The notes below the pieces were generated by a model. It saw only the letters and a list, made by a program, of their open reading frames with translations, did no database searches and was not told the DNA's origin. A DNA stretch of 64,000 nucleotides. Origin: Taudactylus pleione. Its lineage: Eukaryota > Chordata > Amphibia > Anura > Myobatrachidae. How positions within the stretch are numbered: position 1 is the first letter of the stretch; each line of letters opens with the position of its first letter. Where the stretch lies: positions 186,501 to 250,500 of the forward strand of contig JAUIMM010001247.1 of assembly GCA_031769625.1 (NCBI GenBank), in the 5' to 3' direction. A program made the translations under genes and the position numbers. Below are positions 9,767-20,042 of this stretch, in pieces.

Positions 9767-12700
9767 GTGAGGGAAGGGGAGAGAAAAAAACTGCAGGGGG
9801 TGGAGATACTCTGTGCCTGGCTGCCTGTTATTGAGGGGAGGGGAGAAAACTGCAGGGGGTGGAGCTACTCTGTGCCTGGCTGCCTGTTTGTGAGGGAAGG
9901 GAGGAGAGAAAACTTCAGTGACAGAGCTACTCTGTGCCTGGCTACCTGTTAGTGAGGGAAGGGGAGGGGTAAAAACTGCAGGGGGCAGAGCTACTCTGTG
10001 CCTGGCTGCCTGTTAGTGAGGGAAGGGGAGGGGAGAAAACTGCAGGGGGCGGAGCTACTCTGTGCCTGGCTACCTGTTAGTGAGGGAAGGGGAGGGGAGA
10101 AAACTGCAGGGGATGGAGCTACTCTGTGCCTTGCTGCCTGTTAGTGAGGGAAGGGGAGGGGAGAAAACTGCAGGGGGCGGAGCTTCTCTGTGCCTGGCTG
10201 CCTGTTAGTGAGGGAAGGGGAGGGGAGAAAACTGCAGGGGGCGGAGCTACTCTGCGCCTGGCTGCCTGTTAGTAAGGGGAGGGGAGAAAACTGCAGGGGG
10301 CAGAGCTACTCTGTGCCTGGCTACCTGTTAGTGAGGGAAGGGGAGGGGTAAAAACTGCAGGGGGCCGCAGCTACTCTATGCCTGGCTGCCTGTTAGTGAG
10401 GGAAGGGGAGGGGAGAAAACTGCAGGGGGCGGCTGCTACTCTGTGCCTGGCTGCCTGTTAGTGAGGGAAGGGGAGGGGAGAAAACTGCAGGGGGCGGAGC
10501 TACTCTGTGCCTGGCTGCCTGTTAGTGAGGGAAGGGGAGGGGAGAAAACTGCAGGGGGCGGAGATTCTCTGTGCCTGGCTGCCTGTTAGTGAGGGAAGGG
10601 GAGGGGAGAAAACTGCAGGGGCCGGAGCTACTCTGTGTCTGGTTGCCTGTTAGTAAGGGAAAGCGAGGGGAGGAAACTGTAGGGGCTGGAGTTACTCTAT
10701 GCCTGGCTGCTTGTTAGTGAGGGAAGGGGAGGAAACTGCAGGGGGTGGAGTTACTCTGTGCCTGGTTGCCTGTTAGTGAGGGAAGGGGAGGGGAGGAAAC
10801 TGCAAGGAGCGGAGCTACTCTGTGCCTGGCTGCCTGTTAGTGAGGGAAGGGGAGGAAACTGCAGGGGGCGGAGCTACTCCGTGCCTGGCTGCCTGTTAGT
10901 GAGGGAAGGGAAGGAAATTGTAGGGGGCGTAGCTAATCTGTGTCTGGTTGCCTGTTAGTGAGCGAAGGGGAGAAAACTGCAGGGGCCAGAGCTACTCTGT
11001 GCCTGGCTGCCTGTTGGTAAGGGGAGGGGAGGAAACTGTAGGGGTTGGAGCTACTCTGTGCCTGGCTGCCTGCTAGTGAGGGAAGGGGAGAAAATTGCAG
11101 GGGCAAGAGCTACTCTGTGCCTGGCTGCCTGTTTGTGAGGGAAGGGGAGGAAACTGCAGGGGGCGGAGCTACTCCGTGCCTGGCTGCCTGTTAGTGAGGG
11201 AAGGGGAGGAAACTGTAGGGGTTGGAGCTACTCTGTGCCTGGATGCCTGTTAGTGAGGGAAGGAGAGGGGAGGAGACTGTAGTGGATGGAGCTACTCTGT
11301 GCCTGGATGCCTGTTAGTGAGGGAAGGAGAGGGGAGGAGACTGTAGGGGGTGGAGCTACTCTGTGCCTGACTGCCTGCTAGTGAGGGAAGGGGAGGGGAG
11401 GAGACTGTAGTGGATGGAGCTACTCTTTGCCTGGCTGCCTGCTAGTGAGGGAAGGGGCGGAAACTGTAGGGGGTGGAGCTACTTTGTGCCTGGCTGCCTG
11501 TTAGTGAGGGTGGGAACTGTAGGGGGCGGAGCTACTTTGTGCCTGGCTGCCTGTTAGTGAGGGTGGGAACTGTAGGGGCGGTGCAACTTTGTGTCTGTTT
11601 GCCTGTTAGTGAGGGAAGGGGAGAAAATTGCAGGGGCAAGAGCTACTCTGTGCCTGGCTGCCTGTTAGTAAGGGGAGGGGAGGAAACTGTAGGGGGTGGA
11701 GTTACTCAGTGCCCGGCTGCCTGTAAGTGAAGGAAGGGGAGGAAACTGCAGGGGGCGGAGCTAGTCTGTGCCTGGCTGCCTGTTAGTGAGGGAAGGGGAG
11801 GAAACTGTAGGGGGTGGAGCTACTCTGTGCCTGGCTGCCTGTTAGTGAGGGAAGGGGAGGGGAGGAGACAGTAGGGGGTGGAGCTACTCTGTGCCTGGCT
11901 GCCTGTTAGTGAGGGAAGGGAAGGAAATTGTAGGGGGCGGAGCTAATCTGTGTCTGGTTGCCTGTTAGTGAGCGAAGGGGAGAAAACTGCAGGGGCCAGA
12001 GCTACTCTGTGCCTGGCTGCCTGTTGGTAAGGGGAGGGGAGGAAACTGTAGGGGTTGGAGCTACTCTGTGCCTGGCTGCCTGCTAGTGAGGGAAGGGGAG
12101 AAAATTGCAGGGGCAAGAGCTACTCTGTGCCTGGCTGCCTGTTTGTGAGGGAAGGGGAGGAAACTGCAGGGGGCGGAGCTACTCCGTGCCTGGCTGCCTG
12201 TTAGTGAGGGAAGGGGAGGAAACTGTAGGGGTTGGAGCTACTCTGTGGCTGGATGCCTGTTAGTGAGAGAAGGAGAGGGGAGGAGACTGTAGGGGGTGGA
12301 GCTACTCTGTGCCTGGCTGCCTGCTAGTGAGGGAAGGGGAGGGGAGGAGACTGTAGTGGATGGAGCTACTCTTTGCCTGGCTGCCTGCTAGTGAGGGAAG
12401 GGGAGGAAACTGCAGGGGGTGGAGCTACTTTGTGCCTGGCTGCCTGTTAGTGAGGGTGGGAACTGTAGGGGGCGGAGCTACTTTGTGCCTGGCTGCCTGT
12501 TAGTGAGGGTGGGAACTGTAGGGGCGGTGCAACTTTGTGTCTGTTTGCCTGTTAGTGAGGGAAGGGGAGAAAATTGCAGGGGCAAGAGCTACTCTGTGCC
12601 TGGCTGCCTGTTAGTAAGGGGAGGGGAGGAAACTGTAGGGGGTGGAGTTACTCGGTGCCTGGCTGCCTGTAAGTGAAGGAAGGGGAGGAAACTGCAGGGG

Positions 12701-13356
12701 GCGGAGCTAGTCTGTGCCTGGCTGCCTGTTAGTGAGGGAAGGGGAGGAAACTGTAGGGGGAGGAGCTACTCTATGCCTGGCTGCCTGTTAGTAAGGGGAG
12801 GGGAGGAAACTGTAGGGGGTGGAGCTACTCTGTGCCTGGCTGCCTGTTAGTGAGGGAAGGGGAGGGGAGGAGACAGTAGGGGGTGGAGCTACTCTGTGCC
12901 TGGCTGCCTGTTAGTGAGGGAAGGGGAGGGGAGGATACTGTAGGGGACGGAGCTACTCTGTGCCTGGTTGCCTGTTAGTGAGGGAAGGGGAGGGGAGGAA
13001 ACTGTATGGGGCGGAGCTACTCTGTGTCTGGCTGCCTGTTAGTAAGGGAAGGGGAGGAAACTGTAGGGGGCAGAGCTACTCTGTGCCTGGCTGCCTGTTA
13101 GTAAGGGAAGGGGAGGGGAGGAAACTGTAGGGGGCGGAGCTACTCTGTGCCTGGCTGCCTGTTAGTAAGGGAAGGGGAGGGGAGGAAACTGTAGGGGGCG
13201 GAGCTACTCTGTGCCTGGCTGCCTGTTAGTGAGGGAAGGGGAGAGAAAAAAACTGCAGGGGGTGGAGATACTCTGTGCCTGGCTGCCTGTTATTGAGGGA
13301 AGGGGAGGGCAGAAAACTGCAGGGGACGGAGCTACTCTGTACCTGGCTGCCTGTTA
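9767..13356. repeat. Higher-order block 2 of the 64-bp array
   Basis: Second copy of the block, about 3.6 kb because it includes an extra internal duplication (near 10893-11900 and 11901-12850). Anchors to the third block are 9767/13357 and 10758/14343, both offset by about 3.59 kb. Copies differ by scattered substitutions and by gain or loss of whole units. Confidence 0.8.
10893..12850. repeat. Tandem duplication of about 1 kb inside block 2
   Basis: The variant series starting with gaagggaaggaaattgtagg at about 10905 restarts at about 11915, and the distinctive short units with gagggtgggaactgtagggg at 11500 return at 12446, an offset of 946 bp. One copy has one 64-bp unit more than the other, which explains the difference between the 1010-bp and 946-bp offsets. 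Confidence 0.8.
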
Positions 13357-15975
13357 GTGAGGGAAGGGGAGAGAAAAAAACTGCAGGGGGTGGAGATACT
13401 CTGTGCCTGGCTGCCTGTTATTGAGGGGAGGGGAGAAAACTGCAGGGGGCGGAGCTACTCTGTGCCTGGCTGCCTGTTTGTGAGGGAAGGGAGGAGAGAA
13501 AACTTCAGTGACAGAGCTACTCTGTGCCTGGCTACCTGTTAGTGAGGGAAGGGGAGGGGTAAAAACTGCAGGGGGCGGAGCTACTCTGTGCCTGGCTGCC
13601 TGTTAGTGAGGGAAGGGGAGGGGAGAAAACTGCAGGGGGCGGAGCTACTCTGTGCTTGGCTACCTGTTAGTGAGGGAAGGGGAGGGGAGAAAACTGCAGG
13701 GGATGGAGCTACTCTGTGCCTTGCTGCCTGTTAGTGAGGGAAGGGGAGGGGAGAAAACTGCAGGGGGCGGAGCTTCTCTGTGCCTGGCTGCCTGTTAGTG
13801 AGGGAAGGGGAGGGGAGAAAACTGCAGGGGGCGGAGCTACTCTGCGCCTGGCTGCCTGTTAGTAAGGGGAGGGGAGAAAACTGCAGGGGGCAGAGCTACT
13901 CTGTGCCTGGCTACCTTTTAGTGAGGGAAGGGGAGGGGTAAAAACTGCAGGGGGCCGCAGCTACTCTATGCCTGGCTGCCTGTTAGTGAGGGAAGGGGAG
14001 GGGAGAAAACTGCAGGGGGCCGCAGCTACTCTGTGCCTGGCTGCCTGTTAGTGAGGGAAGGGGAGGGGAGAAAACTGCAGGGGGCGGAGCTACTCTGTGC
14101 CTGGCTGCATGTTAGTGAGGGAAGGGGAGAAAACTGCAGGGGGCGGAGCTTCTCTGTGCCTGGCTGCCTGTTAGTGAGGGAAGGGGAGGGGAGAAAACTG
14201 CAGGGGCCGGAGCTACTCTGTGTCTGGTTGCCTGTTAGTAAGGGAAGGGGAGGGGAGGAAACTGTAGGGGCTGGAGTTACTCTATGCCTGGCTGCTTGTT
14301 AGTGAGGGAAGGGGAGGAAACTGCAGGGGGTGGAGTTACTCTGTGCCTGGTTGCCTGTTAGTGAGGGAAGGGGAGGGGAGGAAACTGCAAGGAGCGGAGC
14401 TACTCTGTACCTGGCTGCCTGTTAGTGAGGGAAGGGGAGGAAACTGCAGGGGGCGGAGCTACTCCGTGCCTGGCTGCCTGTTAGTGAGGGAAGGGAAGGA
14501 AATTGTAGGGGGCGGAGCTAATCTGTGTCTGGTTGCCTGTTAGTGAGCGAAGGGGAGAAAACTGCAGGGGCCAGAGCTACTCTGTGCCTGGCTGCCTGCT
14601 AGTGAGGGAAGGGGAGAAAATTGCAGGGGCAAGAGCTACTCTGTGCCTGGCTGCCTGTTTGTAAGGGAAGGGGAGGAAACTGCAGGGGGCGGAGCTACTC
14701 CGTGCCTGGCTGCCTGTTAGTGAGGGAAGGGGAGGAAACTGTAGGGGTTGGAGCTACTCTGTGCCTGGATGCCTGTTAGTGAGGGAAGGAGAGGGGAGGA
14801 GACTGTAGTGGATGGAGCTACTCTGTGCCTGGCTGCCTGCTAGTGAGGGAAGGGGAGGGGAGGAGACTGTAGTAGATGGAGCTACTCTTTGCCTGGCTGC
14901 CTGCTAGTGAGGGAAGGGGAGGGGAGGAGACTGTAGTGGATGGAGCTACTCTTTGCCTGGCTGCCTGCTAGTGAGGGAAGGAGAGGGGAGGAGACTGTAG
15001 GGGGTGGAGCTACTCTGTGCCTGGCTGCCTGCTAGTGAGGGAAGGGGAGGGGAGGAGACTGTAGTGGATGGAGCTACTCTTTGCCTGGCTGCCTGCTAGT
15101 GAGGGAAGGGGAGGAAACTGCAGGGGGTGGAGCTACTTTGTGCCTGGCTGCCTGTTAGTGAGGGTGGGAACTGTAGGGGGCGGAGCTACTTTGTGCCTGG
15201 CTGCCTGTTAGTGAGGGTGGGAACTGTAGGGGCGGTGCAACTTTGTGTCTGTTTGCCTGTTAGTGAGGGAAGGGGAGAAAATTGCAGGGGCAAGAGCTAC
15301 TCTGTGCCTGGCTGCCTGTTAGTAAGGGGAGGGGAGGAAACTGTACGGGGTGGAGTTACTCAGTGCCCGGCTGCCTGTAAGTGAAGGAAGGGGAGGAAAC
15401 TGCAGGGGGCGGAGCTAGTCTGTGCCTGGCTGCCTGTTAGTGAGGGAAGGGGAGGAAACTGTAGGGGGAGGAGCTACTCTATGCCTGGCTGCCTGTTAGT
15501 AAGGGGAGGGGAGGAAACTGTAGGGGGTGGAGCTACTCTGTGCCTGGCTGCCTGTTAGTGAGGGAAGGGGAGGAGACAGTAGGGGGTGGAGCTACTCTGT
15601 GCCTGGCTGCCTGTTAGTGAGGGAAGGGGAGGGGAGGATACTGTAGGGGACGGAGCTACTCTGTGCCTGGCTGCCTGTTAGTGAGGGAAGGGGAGGGGAG
15701 GAAACTGTATGGGGCGGAGCTACTCTGTGTCTGGCTGCCTGTTAGTAAGGGAAGGGGAGGAAACTGTAGGGGGCAGAGCTACTCTGTGCCTGGCTGCCTG
15801 TTAGTAAGGGAAGGGGAGGGGAGGAAACTGTAGGGGGCGGAGCTACTCTGTGCCTGGCTGCCTGTTAGTAAGGGAAGGGGAGGGGAGGAAACTGTAGGGG
15901 GCGGAGCTACTCTGTGCCTGGCTGCCTGTTAGTGAGGGAAGGGGAGGGGAAGAGACTGTAGGGGGTGGAGCTGTG
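13357..15975. repeat. Higher-order block 3 of the 64-bp array
   Basis: Third copy of the block, running to the end of the array. It shares the anchors at 13357, 14343 and 15127 with blocks 1 and 2, and has an extra local expansion of units with agtggatggagctact near 14800-15080. Confidence 0.75.
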
Positions 15976-16310
15976 CTTTATGATGGCTGGCTGCTACTGT
16001 CTGTGTGAGTAGTGACAGGCAGCCCAGCCCGTGCCTAGTGAGACAGAGAGCAGGGGAGAGCAGTGACTGTTCCTCCTAAGCCGAGCAGTTTCTAGCAGCA
16101 TGTTGTACTGTACATAGATGGAGGATGTCTCGATCAGATACATTCTTCATACTTGTGGTAGGCTGATTCAGTGGCGCCCTCTAGTGGCCGGCGCCCATAG
16201 GCAGCTGTGTAAACCTAGAAAGAGAAGCGTATGTGAGGCTGCGCAATAAAATATTTGTGGCAGCCACTAGGGAAAATAGACAGGGAAACACCTACTGTAC
16301 TGTGCCCCAT
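15976..16310. other. Unique spacer, no gene seen
   Basis: About 330 bp of mixed sequence. It contains ggcgccctctagtggccggc at about 16171, a phrase typical of dispersed repeats, and a weak echo (ggcgccctaggc) at 5246. No open frame of note and no convincing promoter or RNA gene. Confidence 0.4.
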
Positions 16311-17340
16311 GTCTGAAGCAAAGTGCAAAATATAAGAGAAATTCCCAGCGCTCACCAATTGTAGAATGGCGCTATGCTACACAGAGAATCACTAACATAG
16401 AAACACTTCATAGTATATTTCATATTCAATGAAATCAAATCGGACAAGAGTCTCTCCTAGCATATATAATATAATAAAATATAAATAGTGTGTGCACACT
16501 AAGAATAAAGGCTATAACTGGTACATATACAACACAAATAAGACCACATACAAACAATACAACATAAATAGAGTATCTATAATAAAATATCTGTAATGAT
16601 GTGTCTACCAGTAAAGCGCAATTCAACGTCTTACTATACTGGTTAGTACATAAAAATCACTCATGTAAGAGAAATGGTGAAAAATAAAAAATCAGTGTCC
16701 AGCTGGAATAAAAGTGAGCAGCGAGGATTTACCTGCTGATGATCTAGTCCATATAGGAGAACACAAAGCTGTCCTGGTATTAGGGCAGACTGAGCTCTGA
16801 GGAGACCAAAACAGATGTAGGCTCCGGTGCGTGTAATCCAATCCATGGGAGGTATATATAGGAAGGTCTGCCGGCAGACAGGGATGCGTGGTGTGACCGT
16901 TCAGGTCTGAATCAGCGTCCCATCAGTGTTCTCTGCAATCGACGCATTTCGCCTGTAAACAGGCTTCGTCAGGATGCAGAATACATGATCTTCCTTCTCC
17001 TTTATCCTCATAGCAGCGGCGCGTCATTTCCGGCTGGCGGATGTCACTTCCGCTCTTACATACTAAAACGTCCATGCTGCTAGTAGTTGCCCATGTGGAA
17101 GTCATATGTGTAGAGGCAGAACATCTATAATTCAACTATCAAGAAGAAGTTGTCACAGCATACAAAACACCAAACACTGAACATACAGATATAAAACAAT
17201 ACAATAACACACTAAAGAATAGTATAATACATAGTTTTATGCTAATATAATATCAAAGTATATGTTAGAAATATGTTAGAAATAAAGTACATATAATGGG
17301 TGTAAAGCTGCCTAATGGTAGCGCCAGCCCTGGGTATATA
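16311..17340 (-). mobile_element. Terminal part of a Penelope-like element, minus strand
   Basis: The region holds a hammerhead-like core (16933-16979) preceded on the minus strand by a segment with ccggaaatgacgc, a layout seen in terminal repeats of Penelope-like elements in amphibians. The second hammerhead-like core in this window (35392-35435) also sits next to Penelope-type coding. Both borders are uncertain and no reverse-transcriptase frame is seen here. It may be a terminal repeat or a 5'-truncated end. Its placement on the minus strand rests on the ribozyme-like motif. Confidence 0.45.
16933..16979 (-). ncRNA. Hammerhead-ribozyme-like core, minus strand
   Basis: Reading the minus strand, CTGACGA (16966-16972) matches the conserved CUGANGA box, followed by one extra A. 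Stem II is GCCTG/CAGGC, five perfect pairs with a four-base loop (16951-16964). Then comes GAAA (16947-16950), a tiny stem III (A-U and U-G) with a two-base loop, and GUC at the cleavage position (16941-16943). Stem I pairs gatgcag (16973-16979) with ctgcaatc (16933-16940) with one bulge. Minimal hammerheads with very short stem III are known in Penelope-like elements. The extra A beside stem II departs from the strict consensus, so activity is uncertain. Confidence 0.5.
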
Positions 17341-17427
17341 CTGTTACACAGTCTCACATTTAATATTTCACTTTGAATCTGGACAGCCGTAAATGAGTGA
17401 ATAAATATGATGTTGTCACGTTGGCAG

Positions 17428-17587
17428 GCTGGATTTAACAGCGGAGATGACAGTCACTACTTCAATATTCCTGGATCCAGAACTGATGAGGTGCTGAAAA
17501 TTAAATCTACATCCAACGTCGACTACCCTGGACGATGGGTTTTCGAAGTTGCTGATTTTAAGGTTCCCGGAGGCTGCATTTTTCAAG
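17428..17587 (+). CDS. Alpha-tectorin-like protein, NIDO-domain exon (partial gene)
   Basis: The frame encodes AGFNSGDDSHYFNIPGSRTD and continues through TSNVDYPGRWVFEV to PGGCIFQ. This is the second half of a NIDO domain as found in alpha-tectorin and related extracellular matrix or mucus proteins. The exon probably begins after the acceptor cag at 17425-17427 and ends at the donor gta at 17588, leaving one base (phase 1). The next exon at 18776 begins with two bases that complete an Ala codon, and the joined order matches tectorin (NIDO followed by a Cys-rich FW..CTKC segment). No upstream exon with the first half of NIDO or a signal peptide is visible; the 1-17 kb side is repeats. It could be an intact gene with distant exons or a fragment. 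Confidence 0.75.
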
Positions 17588-17877
17588 GTATTCATAACTT
17601 TTACAGCAGTTACTGGAAGATAGAATGAGGCCCATCTCTCTATTAAGGTCAAATGTTCTCTACAGTAAGTCGCACATTGTGTTAAAGGAGCGACACAATT
17701 TATCAGTACATACGGTACTTTCTTGAGAAACAGCATTGAAAAATAAATTGCTCTAAAACAGGCAAGGAAATTAATAATTAACCCATTATGTTTAATGCCT
17801 CCTTTCTAATACATTTTACGCATAATGCATGTTTCCTTATTTTTAGGGCATTTTACATTTTGTGTTTTATGATTCTA

Positions 17878-18078
17878 AGGGGCATATACAATTGGGCGCG
17901 AGGGTTAACAATTTAGAAATACCACGTGTATGCGTGCTCCCGATACCCACGGTATTCAATTCCAAAAATACCGGTCGCATGGTTTTCAGTTCTAGAATAG
18001 CAAATAAACTACACCTGCAGGAAAAACCTCGCAGGTGCAGGATTTTTGCTATTCTCGCAGCCTATTGAATATGCCCCT
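17878..18078. mobile_element. MITE with GGGGCATAT terminal inverted repeats
   Basis: The ends are aggggcatatacaattg and the reverse complement aggggcatattcaatag, 15 of 17 bases alike. Total length is 201 bp. An inner inverted pair (gaatagcaaa at about 17995 and ttttgctattc at about 18044) flanks cacctgcagg and cgcaggtgcag, so most of it could fold. Flanking TAA and TAT resemble a Tourist/Harbinger-type three-base duplication, but this is not exact. Non-coding. Confidence 0.7.
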
Positions 18079-18589
18079 ATGCATACATTATTTTACACAA
18101 TTAGTGAAAACACAAAACCTGACACCCAAATTGTACTGGCTAATTCTCGCAAATATATACGGATCAAATTTGAATTTGAAAATAGGTTTCACACAGTTAA
18201 TGAAGGTATAATCATTTTATTTTTTATTTTTTAACTTGTTTTAATTTTAAATATATTTGATTAAAATGTATTACTAATAATATTAACTACTTTATTGGAA
18301 TGACTTAATTAGAAAAAGCGATAGATTATTATTATATACAGTAACTGCTAATAAATCTGCACAAATTAAGCAAAGAGTAAAAATGAAAAATAACAGAGTG
18401 AACTTGGAACCAAATGTTGTCAGAATTTCTGGCTGTGTAGATATCGCCTGAGGGCAGCCATTAGTACCGGCCATTCCTCCAATTTACAAGGTAACCACCC
18501 AGACATGCCCCCTGCCTACCATAACCTCACCAGGTTCTATCTGTGGTGATATGGGATTGCCCTGCCTAGGGAAGTACCACAAATGTATT

Positions 18590-18720
18590 TATTTTATTTA
18601 TTATCAGTTTCTTACATAGTGCAGCATATTCTGTTGCACTTTACAATTGGAAACAACATTAATAGAACAAAACTGGGTAGTAACAGACAGACACAAAGGT
18701 AACAGCGCCCTGCTCGCCAG
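18590..18720 (-). mobile_element. 3' tail of a LINE- or SINE-like repeat
   Basis: The stretch ttattttatttattatcagt followed by cttacatagtgcagcatatt and later agcgccctgctcgcc parallels the 3' end of the long minus-strand L2-like element (25386-25640: tatttatatggcgcc, cagcgccttacatag, gggccctgctcg). I read it as a short, diverged 3' fragment in the same orientation. Confidence 0.5.
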
Positions 18721-18775
18721 CTTAATATCTATGTTTCATTCTTTCTCTTCCTCAAATTTCACATTTTTCTCCCAG

Positions 18776-18948
18776 CAAATTTTGCCGGAGAAGGTGAAGA
18801 GTTTTGGACAGAATCCACCTGTGACACGAAGTGTACGTGTCAGAATGATGAGGTTTCCTGCGTGGAAGAGGCGTGTGATACATCCAGCACCTGTAAAGCC
18901 TCAGGATCATTCTTCACGTGCAAAATCAACGAAAAAATCTGCTTCTGA
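18776..18948 (+). CDS. Alpha-tectorin-like protein, last coding exon
   Basis: After the acceptor tttctcccag, the frame set by the phase-1 junction reads NFAGEGEEFWTESTCDTKCT and then a Cys-rich segment with VSCVEEACD, SSTCKASGSFFTCKI and ends KICF before the stop TGA at 18946-18948. This matches the segment after the NIDO domain in alpha-tectorin, where FW..C..KC.C is followed by C..E.C......C...G.FF.C. In tectorin a von Willebrand D domain would follow; here a stop comes instead, so the product is a short secreted NIDO protein or a truncated paralogue. The exon has seven cysteines, no frameshift and a nearby poly(A) signal. The only start-codon ORF nearby is in another frame. Confidence 0.75.
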
Positions 18949-19028
18949 GATCTACAATATTTCCTGGAATGTACTTTAATGTTTCCCATGTCCAGTTACA
19001 ATCTAAAAAATAGACAAAAGGCTTATTT

Positions 19029-19034
19029 AATAAA
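19029..19034 (+). promoter_or_regulatory. Poly(A) signal AATAAA
   Basis: AATAAA lies 81 bases after the tectorin-like stop codon, a usual distance for a short 3' UTR. It supports the view that the exon at 18776 is the true last exon. A small hAT MITE begins 20 bp downstream and would lie at or beyond the cleavage site. Confidence 0.6.
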
Positions 19035-19045
19035 GTAGCACATGT

Positions 19046-19053
19046 ATTATACA
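19046..19053. repeat. 8-bp target duplication attataca, left copy
   Basis: attataca here and at 19168-19175 flank the element at 19054-19167 exactly. Eight-base duplications are typical of hAT transposase. Confidence 0.85.
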
Positions 19054-19167
19054 CAGGGCCGGTGCTAGGTGTCTCGGCACCCAGCGCCATCCCGTGCTCC
19101 CCCGGCCCTTCCCTCACAATACCCTCCCCCAGAGCATAAAATTATAGCATGCATGGAGCCGGCCCTT
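19054..19167. mobile_element. 114-bp hAT MITE with perfect 8-bp target duplication
   Basis: It begins CAGGGCCGGTGC and ends with the reverse complement of AAGGGCCGGCTCC, so the termini pair over about 10 bases. The flanks are the identical octamers attataca. The middle is GC-rich with cccggcccttccc and has no coding. The perfect duplication suggests a fairly young insertion just past the poly(A) signal of the tectorin-like gene. Confidence 0.85.
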
Positions 19168-19696
19168 ATTATACATATAATGTACATTACCCCATAGCAG
19201 CTGATTCAGTGTCAGTTTTCATTGATACACTTGCGCTATACTAATAAAATCTGACACCTGGCTGCCGTAGGTTACAGCACGTCCGTGCAGGTCACGTTAT
19301 TAAACTAGCCCTAAATATCTGTGACGTGTTAATCATAGTAAAATACTTAATTACTGTAGATGTGCACTAGATAAGAGATGTGATATAGTCTTTATAGAAC
19401 ATTACTCCTCTTATTACACATATGCTCTTTTTAGTTGCAAATTAATGCAAAACAAAAATGAAATAAAATGCTGATTATCGGGTGTTGTTAGTAGATTTTC
19501 TTTGGATGCTAAATTTGCATGGACCCACCACAGAGTTTAGTACAAATTGTAGAGAATTTGTTTGACAAATTTCCTCAGCTATAATCATCAATTCCAGAAT
19601 GTGCTTCACCAGTTTGCTGTAAGATCATGCTGGTATCTGTAGTTCAACAGCAGCTAGAGTGTTACAGGTTGCTTTTCTCTGTTCTAATCTATTAAT

Positions 19697-20034
19697 TAGA
19701 GATGTGAGCCGACCCCCGTGTTTTAGTTTAGGATCTGGATTCACCTTTGTGTTTTGGTCTTGATTTTGGTTTTGTTAAACTACCCTCATGTGTTTTGGTT
19801 TTGGATCTTTATTTAAAAAAAACGAATTTAAAAAACAGCTAAAATAACGTGTATTTAGACCTGTTAGCATGCAATCCAAAAATTTCAGATTTTAAATCTG
19901 GATTTCCTAACTGCAGGAAGATCTGGACCAGGACTCAGTACCCCAAAGTAATTCTGAACTTGGACTCGGTTCGACTCGAAACCCCTAATTTTGGTTGTTG
20001 TCAGTTCTTTGAGAACTGGATCTGAACATCTCTA
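19697..20034. mobile_element. 338-bp hAT-type MITE
   Basis: Starts tagagatgtgagccgacccc and ends with the reverse complement of tagagatgttcagatccag. Flanking octamers are ctattaat (19689-19696) and cgatgaat (20035-20042), six of eight bases alike, consistent with an aged 8-bp duplication. The body has the gttttggttttggatct motif shared with the hAT ends at 3725-3800 and 20860-20950, so all belong to one hAT group. No coding. Confidence 0.7.
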
Positions 20035-20042
20035 CGATGAAT

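Larger units (their letters stand above)
6331..15975. repeat. 64-bp minisatellite, about 155 units
   Basis: Continuous tandem array of 9.6 kb. The full unit is 64 bp and starts ctgcagggggcggagctact; it continues through tgcctggctgcctgttagtg and a purine tract of agggg and gaaaa. Many units lack one agggg step (59 bp) or more, so length varies in the purine tract. Most units carry a PstI-type ctgcag or its ctgtag variant. Purine strand asymmetry is strong in the second half of every unit. Open frames of 60-90 residues recur along it and share the repeated peptide; none is a gene. Confidence 0.97.
17588..18775 (+). other. Phase-1 intron of the tectorin-like gene
   Basis: The intron runs from gtattc to tttctcccag, 1188 bp. 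The acceptor has a good pyrimidine tract (tttcacatttttctcccag). It contains a small inverted-repeat element (17878-18078) and a LINE-like tail (about 18590-18720), as expected for a vertebrate intron. The donor is weaker than consensus beyond the gta. Confidence 0.65.

Noticed and set aside
6540..15384. Recurring 60-93 residue frames with LLCAWLPVSEGR-type peptides
   Set aside because: They follow the 64-bp minisatellite and recur at the block offsets. The Cys/Trp pattern comes from the DNA repeat.
18647..18979. 110-residue frame with its own ATG over the last tectorin-like exon
   Set aside because: It is in a different frame from the Cys-rich tectorin-like sequence and runs through the repeat tail and splice acceptor.
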